Below, piece after piece: positions 10,911 through 22,672 of a DNA stretch of 64,000 bases. The notes beneath the pieces were generated by a model. That model was given only the letters and a program-made list of their open reading frames with translations. It had not been told where the DNA came from and searched no databases. The DNA is taken from positions 26,310 through 90,309 of the forward strand of contig JAFEMH010007426.1 of the NCBI GenBank assembly GCA_022495995.1, read 5' to 3'. The translations under genes were made by a program, and so were the position numbers. The stretch comes from Adenophora triphylla var. japonica. Lineage: Eukaryota; Streptophyta; Magnoliopsida; Asterales; Campanulaceae. Position 1 is the first letter of the stretch. Each line of letters starts with the position of its first letter.

Positions 10911-12293
10911 CATGACAGTTCAACAGTTTCTTCATTTCCTGTCCATTTGTTTAGATTAGTTATCCATAAACTGATTTCCAAAAAGTGCACGTTTCAAAAC
11001 CTTTATCTACTTTGACTTAAAACACACACACACACACATACAAAATTTCGAATGTAGGAAGACTCGTTAAGTCGAGGCATCTTGGATGTGCACTAATATT
11101 CTCTTCCTAAGGTGTAAAGTGACCACCGATGTTAGAATCTCATTAAAAAGCCTTTTTCAATGTTTTGGCTTACAATAAGAACGTTGTGACGACTCTCTTT
11201 GCACTATTTATCTATCCCATTATCGGATGATTTAAAACTTCCCATGCGGCACCGGCGCATCGGATCGGGGTAATTTCAATAAGGAAGGTGGCTGGAATCT
11301 CGAAGAGATTATAAGGATTTGAGAAGATCGTCTTCGTGATTGTAGCATTCTATGTTTATCTTGTTAAGGTCGGTATGGACCGATTTGGTCAAGTTCGCTC
11401 ATATAAGTATGATGTCGACCTGACTTCAAGTCTTGGAAAGGTTGAGATGTGTGCTCGGATGTAGGTCTGGCCAGGTTAGGTCGGGACCTTGTTAGGTCGG
11501 ACCAGATCTTTGGTTGACTAGGCGAGCATGTTGCTGTCCAGTCTATGAGATGTGGGACATGCCCATTAGGCATAGCCCTCACTTTTATTCCGTTGAGTGG
11601 ACCCCAACTTTTTAGCTCGACTTGTCGAGTAGGAAGTTAGGTATTTTTAGAAGATGTAGGTCAGAGCTTTTTAGCTCGACTGAGAGGAAAGAAGCTCGAT
11701 TCGTCACATGATTTATGTCGGAGCTTGTTGCTCGACTTCGACATGGCCTGGAAAGTTGTCATAAATGTGTTGTCATTCCCGAATTTATTGACACTTGTTC
11801 CCACGATGGGACATTTGCCTAGGGAACTGTCACACGCATTGAATTCGGGACATGGCGATGATTTTGATTTGTTTTGTCTAAACTGTTCAAATTTCCCTAA
11901 TTAAGTGAAGGGGTATAAATAGAGTAATTTAAATCCTTTCCAATCTTTACCTATTTGAGCATTTGAGAGAAGAGATAAGAGCGAATCCCTAAATTTTTGG
12001 CTAACCGAATTTTGGAGTTTATCTTCTCTGGTGGGTAAATAACCATCTCCGTTTGTTCATTTTGATCACCTTTTCATTCCTAAAAACTAGGCAATTTTGC
12101 CGTCTCTCTTTTTCGTTTAATTTTTTAACTTACTCTAAAAATCGTCATGGCTAGGGTTTTGAGCTTCGAGATGGGAGCTATATATTGCTACAATTGCTTA
12201 AACCTTAGGGTTTACAAGAGTGCATGATCGAGACCTACGGAGAGAGTTGTATTTATAACCTAAGAGAACTAAATAAATAAAAATAGACATTTA
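10911..12293. other. Non-coding DNA with LTR/promoter-like stretch
   Basis: Contains an (AC)n tract at about 11022-11038. Between 11590 and 11750 the words AGCTCGAC and GTCGAG recur in both orientations. A TATAAATA box lies at about 11913, followed by a pyrimidine-rich stretch, which resembles the U3/R part of an LTR or a promoter. No paired LTR was found; a solo or truncated LTR is possible. Confidence 0.35.
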
Positions 12294-12810
12294 GGGCATG
12301 TTTGGTAAAACTGAAAATTAAACTCTGAAAATGTAGAGATGAAAAATTTAGAGCTGAAATTATTAAGTTGCTGAATTTTAAGAGTTCAGTTTGTTTGATA
12401 ATGGCAAATCACTTATATCTGAATTTATATAAAGTTTGAAATTAACATTCAAAAAATTATTTGAATAATTTTAATGAATGTATAATAAAATAAAGTCTTC
12501 AACATATACGTCACTATTATTATAATTAGATTATATTTTATAATATTTAAATATTTTTTATTAGTACTTTCTTTGACCCATAATAAAATTTATCTTGTTA
12601 ATTATTTTGATAAATTTGTCTAAACTTTGAAAAAAAAAATGAAAAAAATAATAATTATGATACTCTATTAAAATATTATTAATATCAATAGTTTAATATA
12701 AATAAAATTACATTTTAATACTAGATCAAATATAATTTACATGAAAAGTTAAAATATTTCAACAAAAGAAAGTACCATTTAATATATAAATAAAATAGTT
12801 GATGGATGGA

Positions 12811-12896
12811 TTTGAACAACAACAACAACAACAACAACAAAGCCTTAGTCCCAAAATAATTTGGGGTCGGCTAACATGAATCCTCATATGTTATCG
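12811..12896 (+). repeat. (CAA)n microsatellite fused to a dispersed GGGGTCGGCTAACATG repeat
   Basis: About nine AAC/CAA units are followed by GCCTTAGTCCCAAAATAATT and TGGGGTCGGCTAACATGAAT. I recognise this joined phrase as a very common dispersed plant repeat, probably SINE- or LINE-derived. It sits inside the larger candidate transposon. Confidence 0.5.
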
Positions 12897-12899
12897 TGA

Positions 12900-12996
12900 A
12901 AAAATAAATAAATAAAAAAATAAAATTAAATTAAATTAAATTAAATTAAATTAAAAAAAATAAAATAAAAAAATAAAAAATAAAAATAAAAAAATC
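12900..12996. repeat. AT-rich simple sequence (AAATT/AAAAT units)
   Basis: Five tandem AAATT-type units surrounded by AAATA and AAAAATA runs. Simple-sequence expansion without coding sense. Confidence 0.8.
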
Positions 12997-13243
12997 AACC
13001 CCCCACATGAATTTTTGCCCTCCATTTCGGCCTCTTCAACACCATACTTCCATTTTTAACTCTTTCTTTCTTCCTCTTAATTGCTTAAGCTACTCATTTC
13101 CAACTTAAAATTAATAGCATTTTTTAAGACAATCTTAATTAATTAAGTAATTGCAATTTACCTTACCAAACATGCTAACTTTTTAATCTCTTAAAGTGTT
13201 TTAAATTAAAAGCTTAATTGGGTTACCAAACAAGCCTTATTTA

Positions 13244-13663
13244 TTTAGGGATTTTAAGTGCATTTTCTACTTATAAAATAACGACAATTTATATTTGACT
13301 TCCGACTTATAATCCTGGCTACTTCTGGGGTATTTTTGTACGAGAGGCTAGAGAGGGATATTGAAAATGACGTATCTTCGTGAAGCATTAATATTATCCT
13401 AGGGGCCTTTCAAGAATTGTCTTAAAATTAGTGTTTCTTCTCCGTGTTATTCCAATTTCGACAACCACTATACCGCATGCGTAAGGCATCTAACGATCAA
13501 AAAGCCGGAGGAGCCCCATCAGCCTCAATTCCACACCTCTCTACTCGATCAAAGTTCGATCAAAACCCTGCTGAACTGAGAAAGAACATAAGGGGCCAAG
13601 AATTTAGAAAGAGAAAAGGGGTTTATCAGATCAGATATCTGTAATCCTTTGATTTTTTGAGCA
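13244..13663 (+). promoter_or_regulatory. Presumed promoter and 5' UTR of VPS2
   Basis: Sequence between the candidate transposon end and the VPS2 ATG. A TATAAAATAA box-like word occurs at about 13273-13282, and purine-rich leader-like sequence precedes the ATG. The transcription start cannot be read from the sequence. Confidence 0.35.
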
Positions 13664-16600
13664 ATGAGTTTCTTGTTTGGAAAGAGGAAAACACCCGCAG
13701 GTTCTCCTTTCTATTCATATTCTTATTTTTCCTTCCATTTGAATTATTGATTTTGTTTGAATTTAATGACATGTGATATTTTCGTGATTTTTTTTTGTCG
13801 AATTGCGTTCTGTATATTCATAAATTTTGAAGATAGGAATTAATTTATGATGATCTTGTTGGAATATTGCGAAGAAATTGATCCATATATTCTTAAACCA
13901 CCATTACTGCAAAAAAATTCTAGCACTATAACCCTCTATGCCTCATGGGATGTGGTGGTTCCCAATCCCATTTTTGACTTTCGAGTTTATTGATAAAAGA
14001 GGAATTTTTTTGTCAATTGGGGATTTTGCACTTTTAACTTCCTTCATACCATCACAAAAGATTCCCAAAGTTGATTTGGCAATGATTTTGTTCAATTTGA
14101 ATGCAATAAAAGTTGTTGCTCATTATAGTTTTGGAAAAAAAATGCAAACATAGTACCCCAATTATAGGGCTTGTTTGGTTTTCATACCTAAACTAGTTTT
14201 CGTTGCAATCACAGTACCTCATCTGTTTTGGATGCTCGTTTAAGGTACCTAGTGCTAACGACATCCATTTTTCAGTTAAATAGACATGTGCAATGCATGT
14301 GATCCACTTTTTAAAGGGCAAAATTGAAAAATCAATCCAATTAATATAACATAACTACAATGATTTTAAGTGTAAAATTAAAAAATAAAAGGGCTGCAAT
14401 GTAAATTATTTATTCACCATTTAACCCCCTCTCAACTTAAATCTTGTCTTATTCAACCTTTTTCTCCATAACCCACCACCATCCCCTCCTCCGGCCACCC
14501 ACCCACCTTCACCCCTACTGCCCCCACCCTCAACCGCCACAACCATGACCGCTGTCCACTCATTCCTCTCACAAAACAACCTTCACCTCCTCCCCTCCCT
14601 AACTCTCTCTCTAGAATCAAATCTCTCCTCCATCTCTCTCTCTCTCTCTCTCTAAATTAATCTCTCTCCTCCATTACCCTTTCACCTTCGCCTTCCGCCG
14701 CCGCCATTTTGATTACACAAAACCCGCTTCTTCAAGCTTCTCCACTCCATCCCCACCTCCACCGCCACACATCCACCATTCTAGATCTCAAGGAACCATT
14801 CCAGATCTTCTTCCGCGCGCTTTGGTCGGAAAACATGGATATCCTCTCAGTTTTCAGATTACTTCCCACCAACACCAAGAATCCCATTTAATTTGAAATC
14901 TAGGTTATTCTCCCAATTAATTTCAAACAAATCATTTTCGTATTTCTTAGTTTCATTAAAAATCTGGGGTTTTCACCATAATCCAAATCAACAAAACCTA
15001 ATGAGATATAAGAACAACAGAAGAATAAACAAGTGCAAATCCAACCTTCTCACTATTTCAAAATCCATTTTATTAGATTATGATTATTGTTTTTTCAAAT
15101 CTTCACTGTACCCAATTCAAGTGCCTAATATGCATGCCTAGATTGAATAGCTGCATCAGAAGATTACTGGTGTCATAACTGCACTGTATAAATTGGTGCT
15201 ACTGTTACACCCAAAAGATTGTTTAATGATGTTCCTCTTAAAGATGGATCTTAGGTGGCTTTATTTTCATTGAATTGATAGCTCATCATACAAGTGTTCA
15301 TGGTCTCACAAACTAATATATGCTTGCTATTTTACTTCAGAGCTCCTGCGGGAGAACAAGCGGATGCTCGATAAGTCTATCAGAGAAATTGAAAGAGAGA
15401 GGCAAAGTTTACAAACACAGGAGAAGAAACTGATCGCAGAGATAAAGAAGAGTGTGAAACAAGGCCAGATGGTATGCCCGTTCATTGGAGTTATCTGCAC
15501 TTACATTTGAACAAATGTTTTTCCTCATCCTTTTGATTCTTTTCACTATATTAAGTATAGTGTTTGTCTTTATCATTTTGCTTTCTTTTTTCTTCAATGT
15601 TCCAATGCTGGTAATTTATGGATGCTTACTTGTCTGTAACCTTTTAGCTGAGATTTTGACTTGTTGCATTGATTCTTCTACAAACAGTGTGGTGGAATCC
15701 ACATTTCCAGTTGAAGCGTGAGACCTAGATTATTAGTGGGGTTGGGAATAGTAAGTGGGTTTGTTGGTGTGAGTATGATAAGTGGGTCTCATTGATTAAA
15801 AGGTAATAAAAACTTTCCATTGATGGATTTGCAATTTTAAGTTGGATGCTTAAAACAAATTTTGCAATTTCAAATGGGACTGAGGGAGTAGTTCTTATTT
15901 AGAAATTCATTGGCTATATTTACCTTTTCCCATGACCTATGGGTAGAAAAAATTAGCACATGATGTCTGTTTGCATTGTCGTCATTCCATGTCTTCGCTG
16001 GGGATAGTTCATTAACTGCTACTCCCTATGTCCCTAAATGAATGTCCACATTCAATTTTGTCCCAAAATGAATGTCTTTTATACAAAAAAAAAAAAATTG
16101 TCCCTAAACGCTTTTTTTCCAAAAAAAAAATCGCTATTCATTTTATTATCATAAAACTAAATTTTTAGAAAGCGGTTAAAACAAGAATATTTATGAATTT
16201 TTGCCAATAAAATAAAATGTATAAAAAACACACATTTTCGGAGTGTCCCTTAAAATGAAATTTGAACATTCAATTAGGGACAAAGGGAGTAGACAAAGGG
16301 AGTAGTATATACTCAGCCAGTCCTACAATTCACATGATAGAATCTAAAGTTCGTAAAGATCATAACTATCATTGATTATATGGGCTGGTTACTTGTCACA
16401 TGGGTGGGTTGAAGAATGGGATTTAGGCTATTCTTTTACTCTTTGCTCAGCAAGAGTTTTTATGACTAGCTACTTTGAGAATTATGGCATTGTTCAGTGT
16501 TATTACATGTATGCCTCATTTTCCAGTTTATCAGATAATTACTTGTATCATCATCTGACCTATTCAATTCTTTTTGTCAAGAAGTTGATTTTGTATCCAG

Positions 16601-19600
16601 GTCTTATTATGTAGACTCTTCTAGTTGCTATTTACTTGTGTGTTTCGCCTGGGATATGCTAAGGATGACAATTAGCTTACGTATCCTGCAATTTCTACAT
16701 ACCTGGATGCCTTAGTTTCTGCTAAAGACTGGAATATAAGAAGCTTATGTTTGGCAACATGAAAGTGCTTTAATGTTTCATGGGGACTGGAGAAACATAT
16801 ACTACAATTGCTTATTGGTTATAATAAAGTATGCATAGGTAGACAATAGCAGTTGTGTGCTCCAATATCTTCCTGTTTGAATGTCATACAAACCATAGCA
16901 GAGAAATTTTCATTTGTGTTTGTCTAAGCTTCTTTAATTTCCACTTGCTTGATTGGGTTTATGTCTTTAGACCCAAAACCTGTGATTCATCTGTACGCCT
17001 GCAATCAGTCCTCCCTATAATAGCAGCCCACCTAATTGAATCTCTCCTAGTTACGGCTCGTGCCAACTACTGTTAGCCTCTTAGGGAGGTTAGAAGAACT
17101 TTCTCAATTCACCTCATTGATGTGCCTTCTAGTGTAATGCTTACTTTTTCCAACTGCTTTGACCATCCTACTGCAGAATTAGTTTGCAGTCTCTTGAACG
17201 CTTCTTATCTATTATGTCTTCGATTTATTGCATCACTATTACCCACTTTACATACTTTCATTTAACTTTCGCAGTGGCAATAGTTGTTTTCTTATGACTT
17301 GCTGTAATTTGGTGACTTTTTGTTCCAGGGAGCTGTAAAGGTGATGGCAAAGGACCTAATCAGAACAAGACATCAGATTGAGAAATTTTATAAGCTTAAA
17401 TCCCAACTGCAGGGTGTCTCTCTCAGAATTCAGGTACAGTTCCTTGCTATTGATTACTCATTCTCATCTAATACAATAGTTTACATGGAACTCTCGATGT
17501 TCCTCCCACGATGTACCACCCCCTTGTTTTCTTTTCTGCGCGCGCGCATGTGTTTGTGTGTGCATGTAGTTGCATTCACATTGTCTTCCATTCGACCTCC
17601 CTCCTCCTGCCGCCAGCATTTTGAGATTTCATTTTTCAAGGTAGTTTGTTTTCTTGCTGATGGAACACCAGTGAGATCACACTCATTAAACTGGACTGTT
17701 GTTGTAGCTTCAGAAAACCATGAGAGGGGCTAGTCGACTATGTTGGCATCTTCTGCTCTTTGGTTACCAGTCCCCCCCCCCCCCCTGTTACACAAACGGA
17801 TAAAAAGTGGGGAGGGGGTCAATGTTGGGGAATTTGTGATTTCATTGTTAAAAGGAAACTGAAAACGTTTTGGAATGTAATGAAAGTACACCTGTGCCCA
17901 TGGTTTACATGCATCCATTGTGTCACTCATTGCACTTGATTTGCTTGTTACATCTTCTTATCAATGTTTCAAGTTATGCGTTGTCATTGGGATACCAAAT
18001 GTATATTTTTTTTGCATATGATTTATCATCTGTTTTTCCTAATGGGGTGAATATATTCTTTTCAAGCCATCTCGCTATGGTCGTAAAAGCAAGATGGAGC
18101 CGTGGTTCTTGTTATACATCCATTGATCCAGCATAGGACGTTTGTGCGATTTCTTGACTGATATGATGATTAAATAATGCTTCAAATGACCTGAATTGTC
18201 TGTAGTTGTGTTGAGTATTGACTGTTCTGTATGTTGCCTTTCGTCCGATTAATTTCCAGGGGTGGGTGCAATCTTGTTTGTTGGTTTTCTTGTTCTTTTG
18301 TTTGGGGTCGGGGAGGCGGAGGGGTAATGGTGAGTTTGAAATACGTGTGCTGGATGGCTGAAACATGGGTTTTTAATATGACGAGTTTAACAGGCTCTTG
18401 ATATTATACCTGTGTTTATTTTCTTCTATTTATTTTTATAAAGATCATTTTCATAGAATGGGTGCAGAGTTGAGTAGTAGTTACTAAGAATCAAGTATTT
18501 GTAGAGCAATGTGTTGTCTTTCTTGTCCTCAAGTATATTACATCGTTCTTTCAAAAATAGCTTTTTCTATTCACTATAATATCACAATTCATACATCTGT
18601 TTTTTTTTCTTTTGAATCTGAGAATATAAGATTTTTTGCTTCTTTTGTTGCTGTAGTGCTAATTGTTTGCTTCTTTTCTTTTCTTTTCTTTCAATGAACG
18701 TTGTTCCAGACACTGAAGTCGACACAAGCAATGGGGGAGGCTATGAAAGGTGTGACAAAGGCTATGGGGCAGATGAATAGGCAGATGAACTTGCCATCAC
18801 TACAGAAAATTATGCGAGATTTTGAGATGCAGAACGAGAAAATGGAAATGGTATCTGAGGTTATGGGAGATGCTATTGATGATGCGTTGGAAGGGGATGA
18901 GGAAGAGGAAGAAACAGAAGAGCTGATTAGTCAGGTTCTGGATGAGATCGGTATTGATATGAATTCCGAGGTATTATTTACTCTTCCACTTTACCCTGCT
19001 GGCACTAACTCATGCTCCCTCCGTCCCAAAATGCTCTTCCTACTTTTTTTTTGTTCATGCGAAGGTATTTTGAGCAATAATTTTAGGCTGATTTAATCAT
19101 CTTAATCAACATCTGAAAATTGTTATTGATAGTATTTATATTGGTATATAAATAACAAATTTTAAATTTTCATTAGGATAGTTAAATTAACTTAAATTTA
19201 TTGCTTCAAGTACCTTCAACTGAACAACAAAAAAAAGAGGGAAGATCATTTCGGGAAGGAGGGAGTAATAAAAACAGTTCAATGCCCAACTATACTCTCT
19301 CCATCCACAAAATGAGCTTACAAACCCTAAAAATGGTTACTGATGCACCACTAAAAACATTATCAATATGAGTGTAGCAAGTGAAGTTTTAGGCACACTT
19401 TTAGTGATACTACTCCCTCCGTCTCAAAATAAATGTTGCACTTGACTTTTTTGGTCAACTTGATAGAACTTTGACCAACATTTATTAAAAATTATTAATC
19501 CTTATGAAATTGTTAAAATAGTTATTGATAATGTTTTTAGTGGTGCATCAGTAACCATTTTTAGGGTTTGTAAGCTCATTTTGTGGATGGAGAGAGTATA

Positions 19601-19865
19601 GTTACTATATGTTCTTATAATGGCTGAAGTTTGAAAGTAGTTTGCACATTTTATGTTAGAATCTGAAAAGGGGACTCCTCCGCGTTTGAGCATATATTAA
19701 TGTGATGTTTATGCATCAAATTTGCAGCTATTAAATGCACCATCCACACTAGTGGCTGCACCAGCTGCAAAGACCAAGGTTCCTCAAGCCGAAGCATCAG
19801 CTGGTGATGACACTGGAATCGACAGTGATTTACAAGCAAGGTTAGATAATCTACGGAAAATGTAA
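13664..19865 (+). CDS. VPS2.1: ESCRT-III subunit VPS2/CHMP2 (five exons, 223 aa)
   Basis: Exons 13664-13700, 15341-15471, 17329-17433, 18710-18970 and 19728-19865 join in frame at GT-AG introns to give 223 residues with no stop; plant VPS2 proteins are about this long. VPS2/CHMP2 is a core ESCRT-III subunit that assembles on endosomal membranes and recruits the VPS4 ATPase for multivesicular-body sorting, and related scission events. The first residues are MSFLFGKRKTPAELLREN, a hydrophobic start followed by the basic membrane-binding helix typical of the family. Helices 1-2 occupy roughly residues 12-120, an acidic stretch (EGDEEEEETEE) lies at 152-162, and the end DSDLQARLDNLRKM matches the MIM1 motif that binds the VPS4 MIT domain. 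The ATG was chosen because it gives this conserved N-terminus. MITEs and repeats occupy the introns. Among the VPS2 paralogues I assign VPS2.1 from the FGKRKTPAELL start and the intact MIM1; a search would confirm. Confidence 0.93.
14453..14900. repeat. C-rich segment with (TC)n tract in VPS2 intron 1
   Basis: A strikingly C-rich stretch (CACC/CCTCC words) spans about 14465-14600, followed by a (TC)n run at about 14633-14654 and more CACC-rich DNA. It differs sharply from the AT-rich intron around it. It resembles an inserted piece of UTR-type or transposon DNA. Short frames inside lack recognisable domains. Confidence 0.45.
16022..16289. mobile_element. Stowaway-type MITE in VPS2 intron 2
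   Basis: Starts CTCCCTATGTCCC and ends GGGACAAAGGGAG, an imperfect inverted repeat, with TA flanks at 16020-16021 and 16290-16291. A short duplication of the end (ACAAAGGGAGTAG) follows at 16293-16305. Confidence 0.85.
19015..19265. mobile_element. Stowaway-type MITE in VPS2 intron 4
   Basis: Starts CTCCCTCCGTCCC and ends GGGAAGGAGGGAG. The right flank is TA; the left flank reads TG, so one target base has mutated. AT-rich with no coding sense. Confidence 0.8.
19291..19600. mobile_element. Foldback MITE with 77-bp perfect arms
   Basis: Bases 19291-19367 and 19524-19600 are exact reverse complements over 77 bp; the outer ends are TATACTCTCTCCATCC and GGATGGAGAGAGTATA. The 156-bp centre contains a separate Stowaway-like start (CTCCCTCCGTCTC at 19413). 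It lies in VPS2 intron 4, about 130 bp before exon 5, and would form a long hairpin in the pre-mRNA. Confidence 0.9.
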
Positions 19866-20573
19866 TCCTTATATATTTTTACAACTTTTAAATATGAACA
19901 AAGACATGTCTAAAAGCTCTCGACTCATTGGCTTTGCATCGTACAGTCGGATTTCAGTAACAAATATCTGTGTGCTGCATTTGCGCCTTTTCAATTTGCT
20001 TGCATACGATAGTTATTTGAACGTAGATTTGTTTTTTTCTTAAAATAACACATAGTAAAATAAGTATTTGCCCAAAAGAAGTAAGTTTGTTAAAAAATGC
20101 AGTTAACAACCACGTTTTCAAGACTTTCCCAAGTTAAAAACAAAGTTGGCAACCGCGTTTCTTTAAAGAAACACAGTTGGCTATCTACGAATGTTACGAT
20201 CCTGACCCTTAATATCATCAAATATATAAAGAAAACTGCTGAATGCAACATCTTAATTATTCATATATACTGGTCAACATCCAGCTATCTACACATATAA
20301 AATCAAAGTAAACACAAAATTTAACAACCCCAGTTTTGCCTTTTCTCTTGCTCTTCACAATTCACATTGGTTGACCCAGAAAAAAAATCAACGCTTTGCC
20401 TGCCAGTAGAGCTAGCTAGCTACTTGCCTGCATTTCCCATGCCATCATATTCATATCCTTACATCACAAACACCTACCATTCAACAATATCAACTTCTAA
20501 TATTATTATACTACTAACATTTAATTTAACAATAATAGAATTAAAAAAATCATCAGAAAAAGCCGTACCGTAC
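19866..20573. other. Convergent intergenic region between VPS2 and the RING gene
   Basis: Holds the 3' UTRs of both genes, which face each other about 0.7 kb apart. AT-rich, with no other ORF or RNA gene recognised. Confidence 0.6.
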
Positions 20574-21128
20574 TTATGGAATGCTTGAATCTCTGGGATG
20601 TTCCCTTTCTGATGTACCAGTACACCCGTTCTTCTCCGGCGGTGGCCCCGCCACCTTGCTCCGGCAAACCGGACAATCAGAGTGTGAATATAACCACATA
20701 TCTATACATGGAGCATGAAAAGAGTGTTTACAACTAGGCAGTTGCCTAACTTCTTCCCCTTCTTCAAAACTAGATAAACATACTGAACATTCACTATCAT
20801 AAGCAAGTTTATCTTTAATCCCCTCCCCTCCTTTCTTGTACCTAAAACTCGATACCAAGCCTATGTTATAGCTATCCGAACCTGAATTCCGATTCCGACC
20901 ATGGTTTTGGGCTTGAACTGACGCGTTGTGCATGGTTTGGATCAATCCTTCTTCTCGTGACCGTTGATAGTTCTGAGCACACCATCGGACGACTATGAGA
21001 TTGTATACGACAAGGACGAGAGCTGCGGTCCCCACGACGACTAGGCCGTAGTATAACATGCCTAGGCTGGATTTTGAGGAGTGGGATTGGGAGGAGAAAG
21101 GTGGGGGTGGGGGTGGAGAGTCTGACAT
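20574..21128 (-). CDS. ATL-type membrane RING-H2 E3 ubiquitin ligase
   Basis: An uninterrupted single-exon frame of 184 aa. Residues 1-20 are Pro/Ser-rich; 24-47 form one hydrophobic membrane segment; a basic patch follows. The RING-H2 finger has Cys114, Cys117, Cys133, His135, His138, Cys141, Cys152 and Cys155, spaced C-x2-C-x15-C-x-H-x2-H-x2-C-x10-C-x2-C, with Pro131 near the third Cys and Trp145 after the sixth ligand, as in the ATL family. These proteins transfer ubiquitin from an E2 to substrates while anchored in a membrane, and many respond to stress or defence signals; the substrate here is unknown. Intronless structure is usual for ATL genes. A (AT)n tract lies about 170-220 bp upstream of the ATG. 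The strict GLD motif upstream of the RING is not evident (GEGIKDKL in its place), so the exact ATL subfamily is uncertain. Confidence 0.9.
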   Translation of the reverse strand: MSDSPPPPPPFSSQSHSSKSSLGMLYYGLVVVGTAALVLVVYNLIVVRWCAQNYQRSREEGLIQTMHNASVQAQNHGRNRNSGSDSYNIGLVSSFRYKKGGEGIKDKLAYDSECSVCLSSFEEGEEVRQLPSCKHSFHAPCIDMWLYSHSDCPVCRSKVAGPPPEKNGCTGTSEREHPRDSSIP

Positions 21129-21295
21129 TTGAGGGGGTAGTGAGGAAAAATGGCAAAAGGTTTTAATGAATTGTTAGAAATATAGATGGGGAGGGTTAAA
21201 CTGTCATGTTGTATGAATTTTAAGTTGGAAATATTTAAGAAGCCGTGGTTGTTAAGGAGTTTGGATTGGAATTTTGTTTGGAAATGCAGGTGAGC

Positions 21296-21298
<3 letters not shown>

Positions 21299-21348
<50 letters not shown>
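21299..21348. repeat. (AT)n microsatellite
   Basis: About 25 AT units, uninterrupted. It lies in the presumed promoter of the minus-strand RING gene and is followed by a T run. Confidence 0.95.
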
Positions 21349-21350
<2 letters not shown>

Positions 21351-21475
21351 TTTTTTTTTTTGGAAATGATAATATTATTTTAATTTATTTTCAGATCAGT
21401 TAGTTTAATCAAAATTTTATAAAATTAAACTTATGATTATACTTGCAAAAACTTTTAATTTTTATGCCTAATGAA

Positions 21476-22038
21476 CAGTGGCGGATCTACACCAAAACAT
21501 TTGGTGTTGCCTATTTCTTTTAGGAAGAAAAAAATTAGCGTAATACTAAGATTCAATATGTTTACATAAATAAATATAATATGCTTCAATATGTACCATT
21601 TAAATGATAAAAACATGATTTAAATTGTACCATTCAAGAGATAAAACAAATGTAATTGTAATGGGTTTTTAGAAATAAAAATAGTTGTAGTTGTTTTTTC
21701 AAATAACGAGGAAAATGAGAGAAAACGGTATTAGGGGGTGTTTGGCGAAAAAAGAAAGGTTCTAGGGGGTTTTTTGAGAAATAGGAAGTGTTTTGAGAAA
21801 AAAGAAAGAGATTTTTCAGAGTAAAAATAAAAAAAAAACAACTGCATTTCATGGGATTCGAACCCAAAACCTTTGGTTTTTCTCTCAATATCTTAACCAG
21901 TTTGGCTAACTTAAACACATGCTTCTATGTAACAGTTTAATATATATGCAATACAGTTTATTTTATGCAAAAAAGAAAAAAAAAAAAAATTTTGGTGTTG
22001 CCTCGACAACACTTGGCACTATAGTAAATCCGCCCCTG
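21476..22038. mobile_element. hAT-type MITE
   Basis: Left end CAGTGGCGGATCTAC and right end GTAAATCCGCCCCTG are inverted repeats with two mismatches in 15. Flanks are CTAATGAA (21468-21475) and CTTATGAA (22039-22046), an 8-bp target duplication with one change, as expected for hAT elements. At 563 bp, with no transposase, it must be mobilised in trans. It contains a tRNA-like sequence. Confidence 0.85.
21845..21912 (-). ncRNA. tRNA-like sequence with intact A and B boxes
   Basis: On the minus strand TAGCCAAACTGG fits the pol III A box (TRGYNNANNNGG), and 35-40 bases later GGTTCGAATCC fits the B box exactly. The acceptor stem does not pair convincingly, so this is a tRNA pseudogene or SINE head rather than a functional tRNA. 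It lies inside the hAT MITE. Confidence 0.55.
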
Positions 22039-22672
22039 CTTATGAAAATATATCAATAAATTTTATAAATATAATTAAATTTTTATAAAGACTTAATAAA
22101 CATTAATTAAATTGATCAACAAAAATAAAATGAGTATTTTTTGGAAGGAGTATAGTAGTATGACAAGACAGGTCACCATTTGTTGAAAGCAAAATTTCAA
22201 TTGATTGGTGATCCAATGAATGAAAGGATGGTAGGGTCCATTCTAATGTTGGCATCAAGGTTTTTTTTTTTTTTAATTGAATAATAATTAGTATATTTAA
22301 ATGAATGTTTGGTGAATAGGACCCACCATTTGTAATGTCCAACAGTTATTTGAAATTGAAATTAGAGCTAACTAGTTATTTGGTCGTGCTTTGCACCGAT
22401 ACAATTTATTTTATAAAGACTATTATTTATATATATTAATTACTAATATCACTTTTATAGTATAAGTAATATAAAAAAAGAGAACGAGAAGAATATAGAA
22501 AGTTTAAAGTTTTTATATGGTGCTATCTAAATTTCAAAATTTCTCCATTTGACGTAACCATGAGTTTATTTCCTTATAATCTATTTTTAAAAAATTGTTA
22601 TTTGTACTAATATTTCATTACTAATACCACTTTCAATAATACAAGTAAAGCTATAGAAGTAAAAGAAAATGA

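Larger units (their letters stand above)
12294..13243. mobile_element. Candidate non-autonomous DNA transposon (GGCATGTTTGGTAA ends)
   Basis: The left end reads GGGCATGTTTGGTAA and the right end TTACCAAACAAGCCTTA, an imperfect inverted repeat of about 15 bp of the kind seen on plant hAT-like and other MITEs. The interior is AT-rich with no ORF. It contains a (CAA)n-anchored dispersed repeat and an AT-rich simple-sequence stretch. A second internal end-like phrase (TACCAAACATGCTAA at about 13165) suggests a nested or rearranged copy. A clear target duplication was not seen. It lies immediately upstream of the VPS2 gene and could contribute promoter sequence. Confidence 0.45.

Noticed and set aside
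14709..15141. Additional exons in VPS2 intron 1
   Set aside because: Short frames without domains; the conserved protein is complete without them.
17320..17733. Independent 137-codon gene
   Set aside because: It is VPS2 exon 3 (17329-17433) read through into its intron; the family alignment and GT-AG sites explain it.
18701..19096. Independent 131-codon gene
   Set aside because: It is VPS2 exon 4 (18710-18970) read through its splice donor into a MITE.
20872..21156. Second minus-strand frame overlapping the RING gene
   Set aside because: Alternate-frame shadow; no domain, while the other frame encodes a perfect RING-H2 finger.
21845..21912. Functional tRNA gene
   Set aside because: A and B boxes are good but the acceptor and anticodon stems do not pair convincingly, and it lies inside a MITE.
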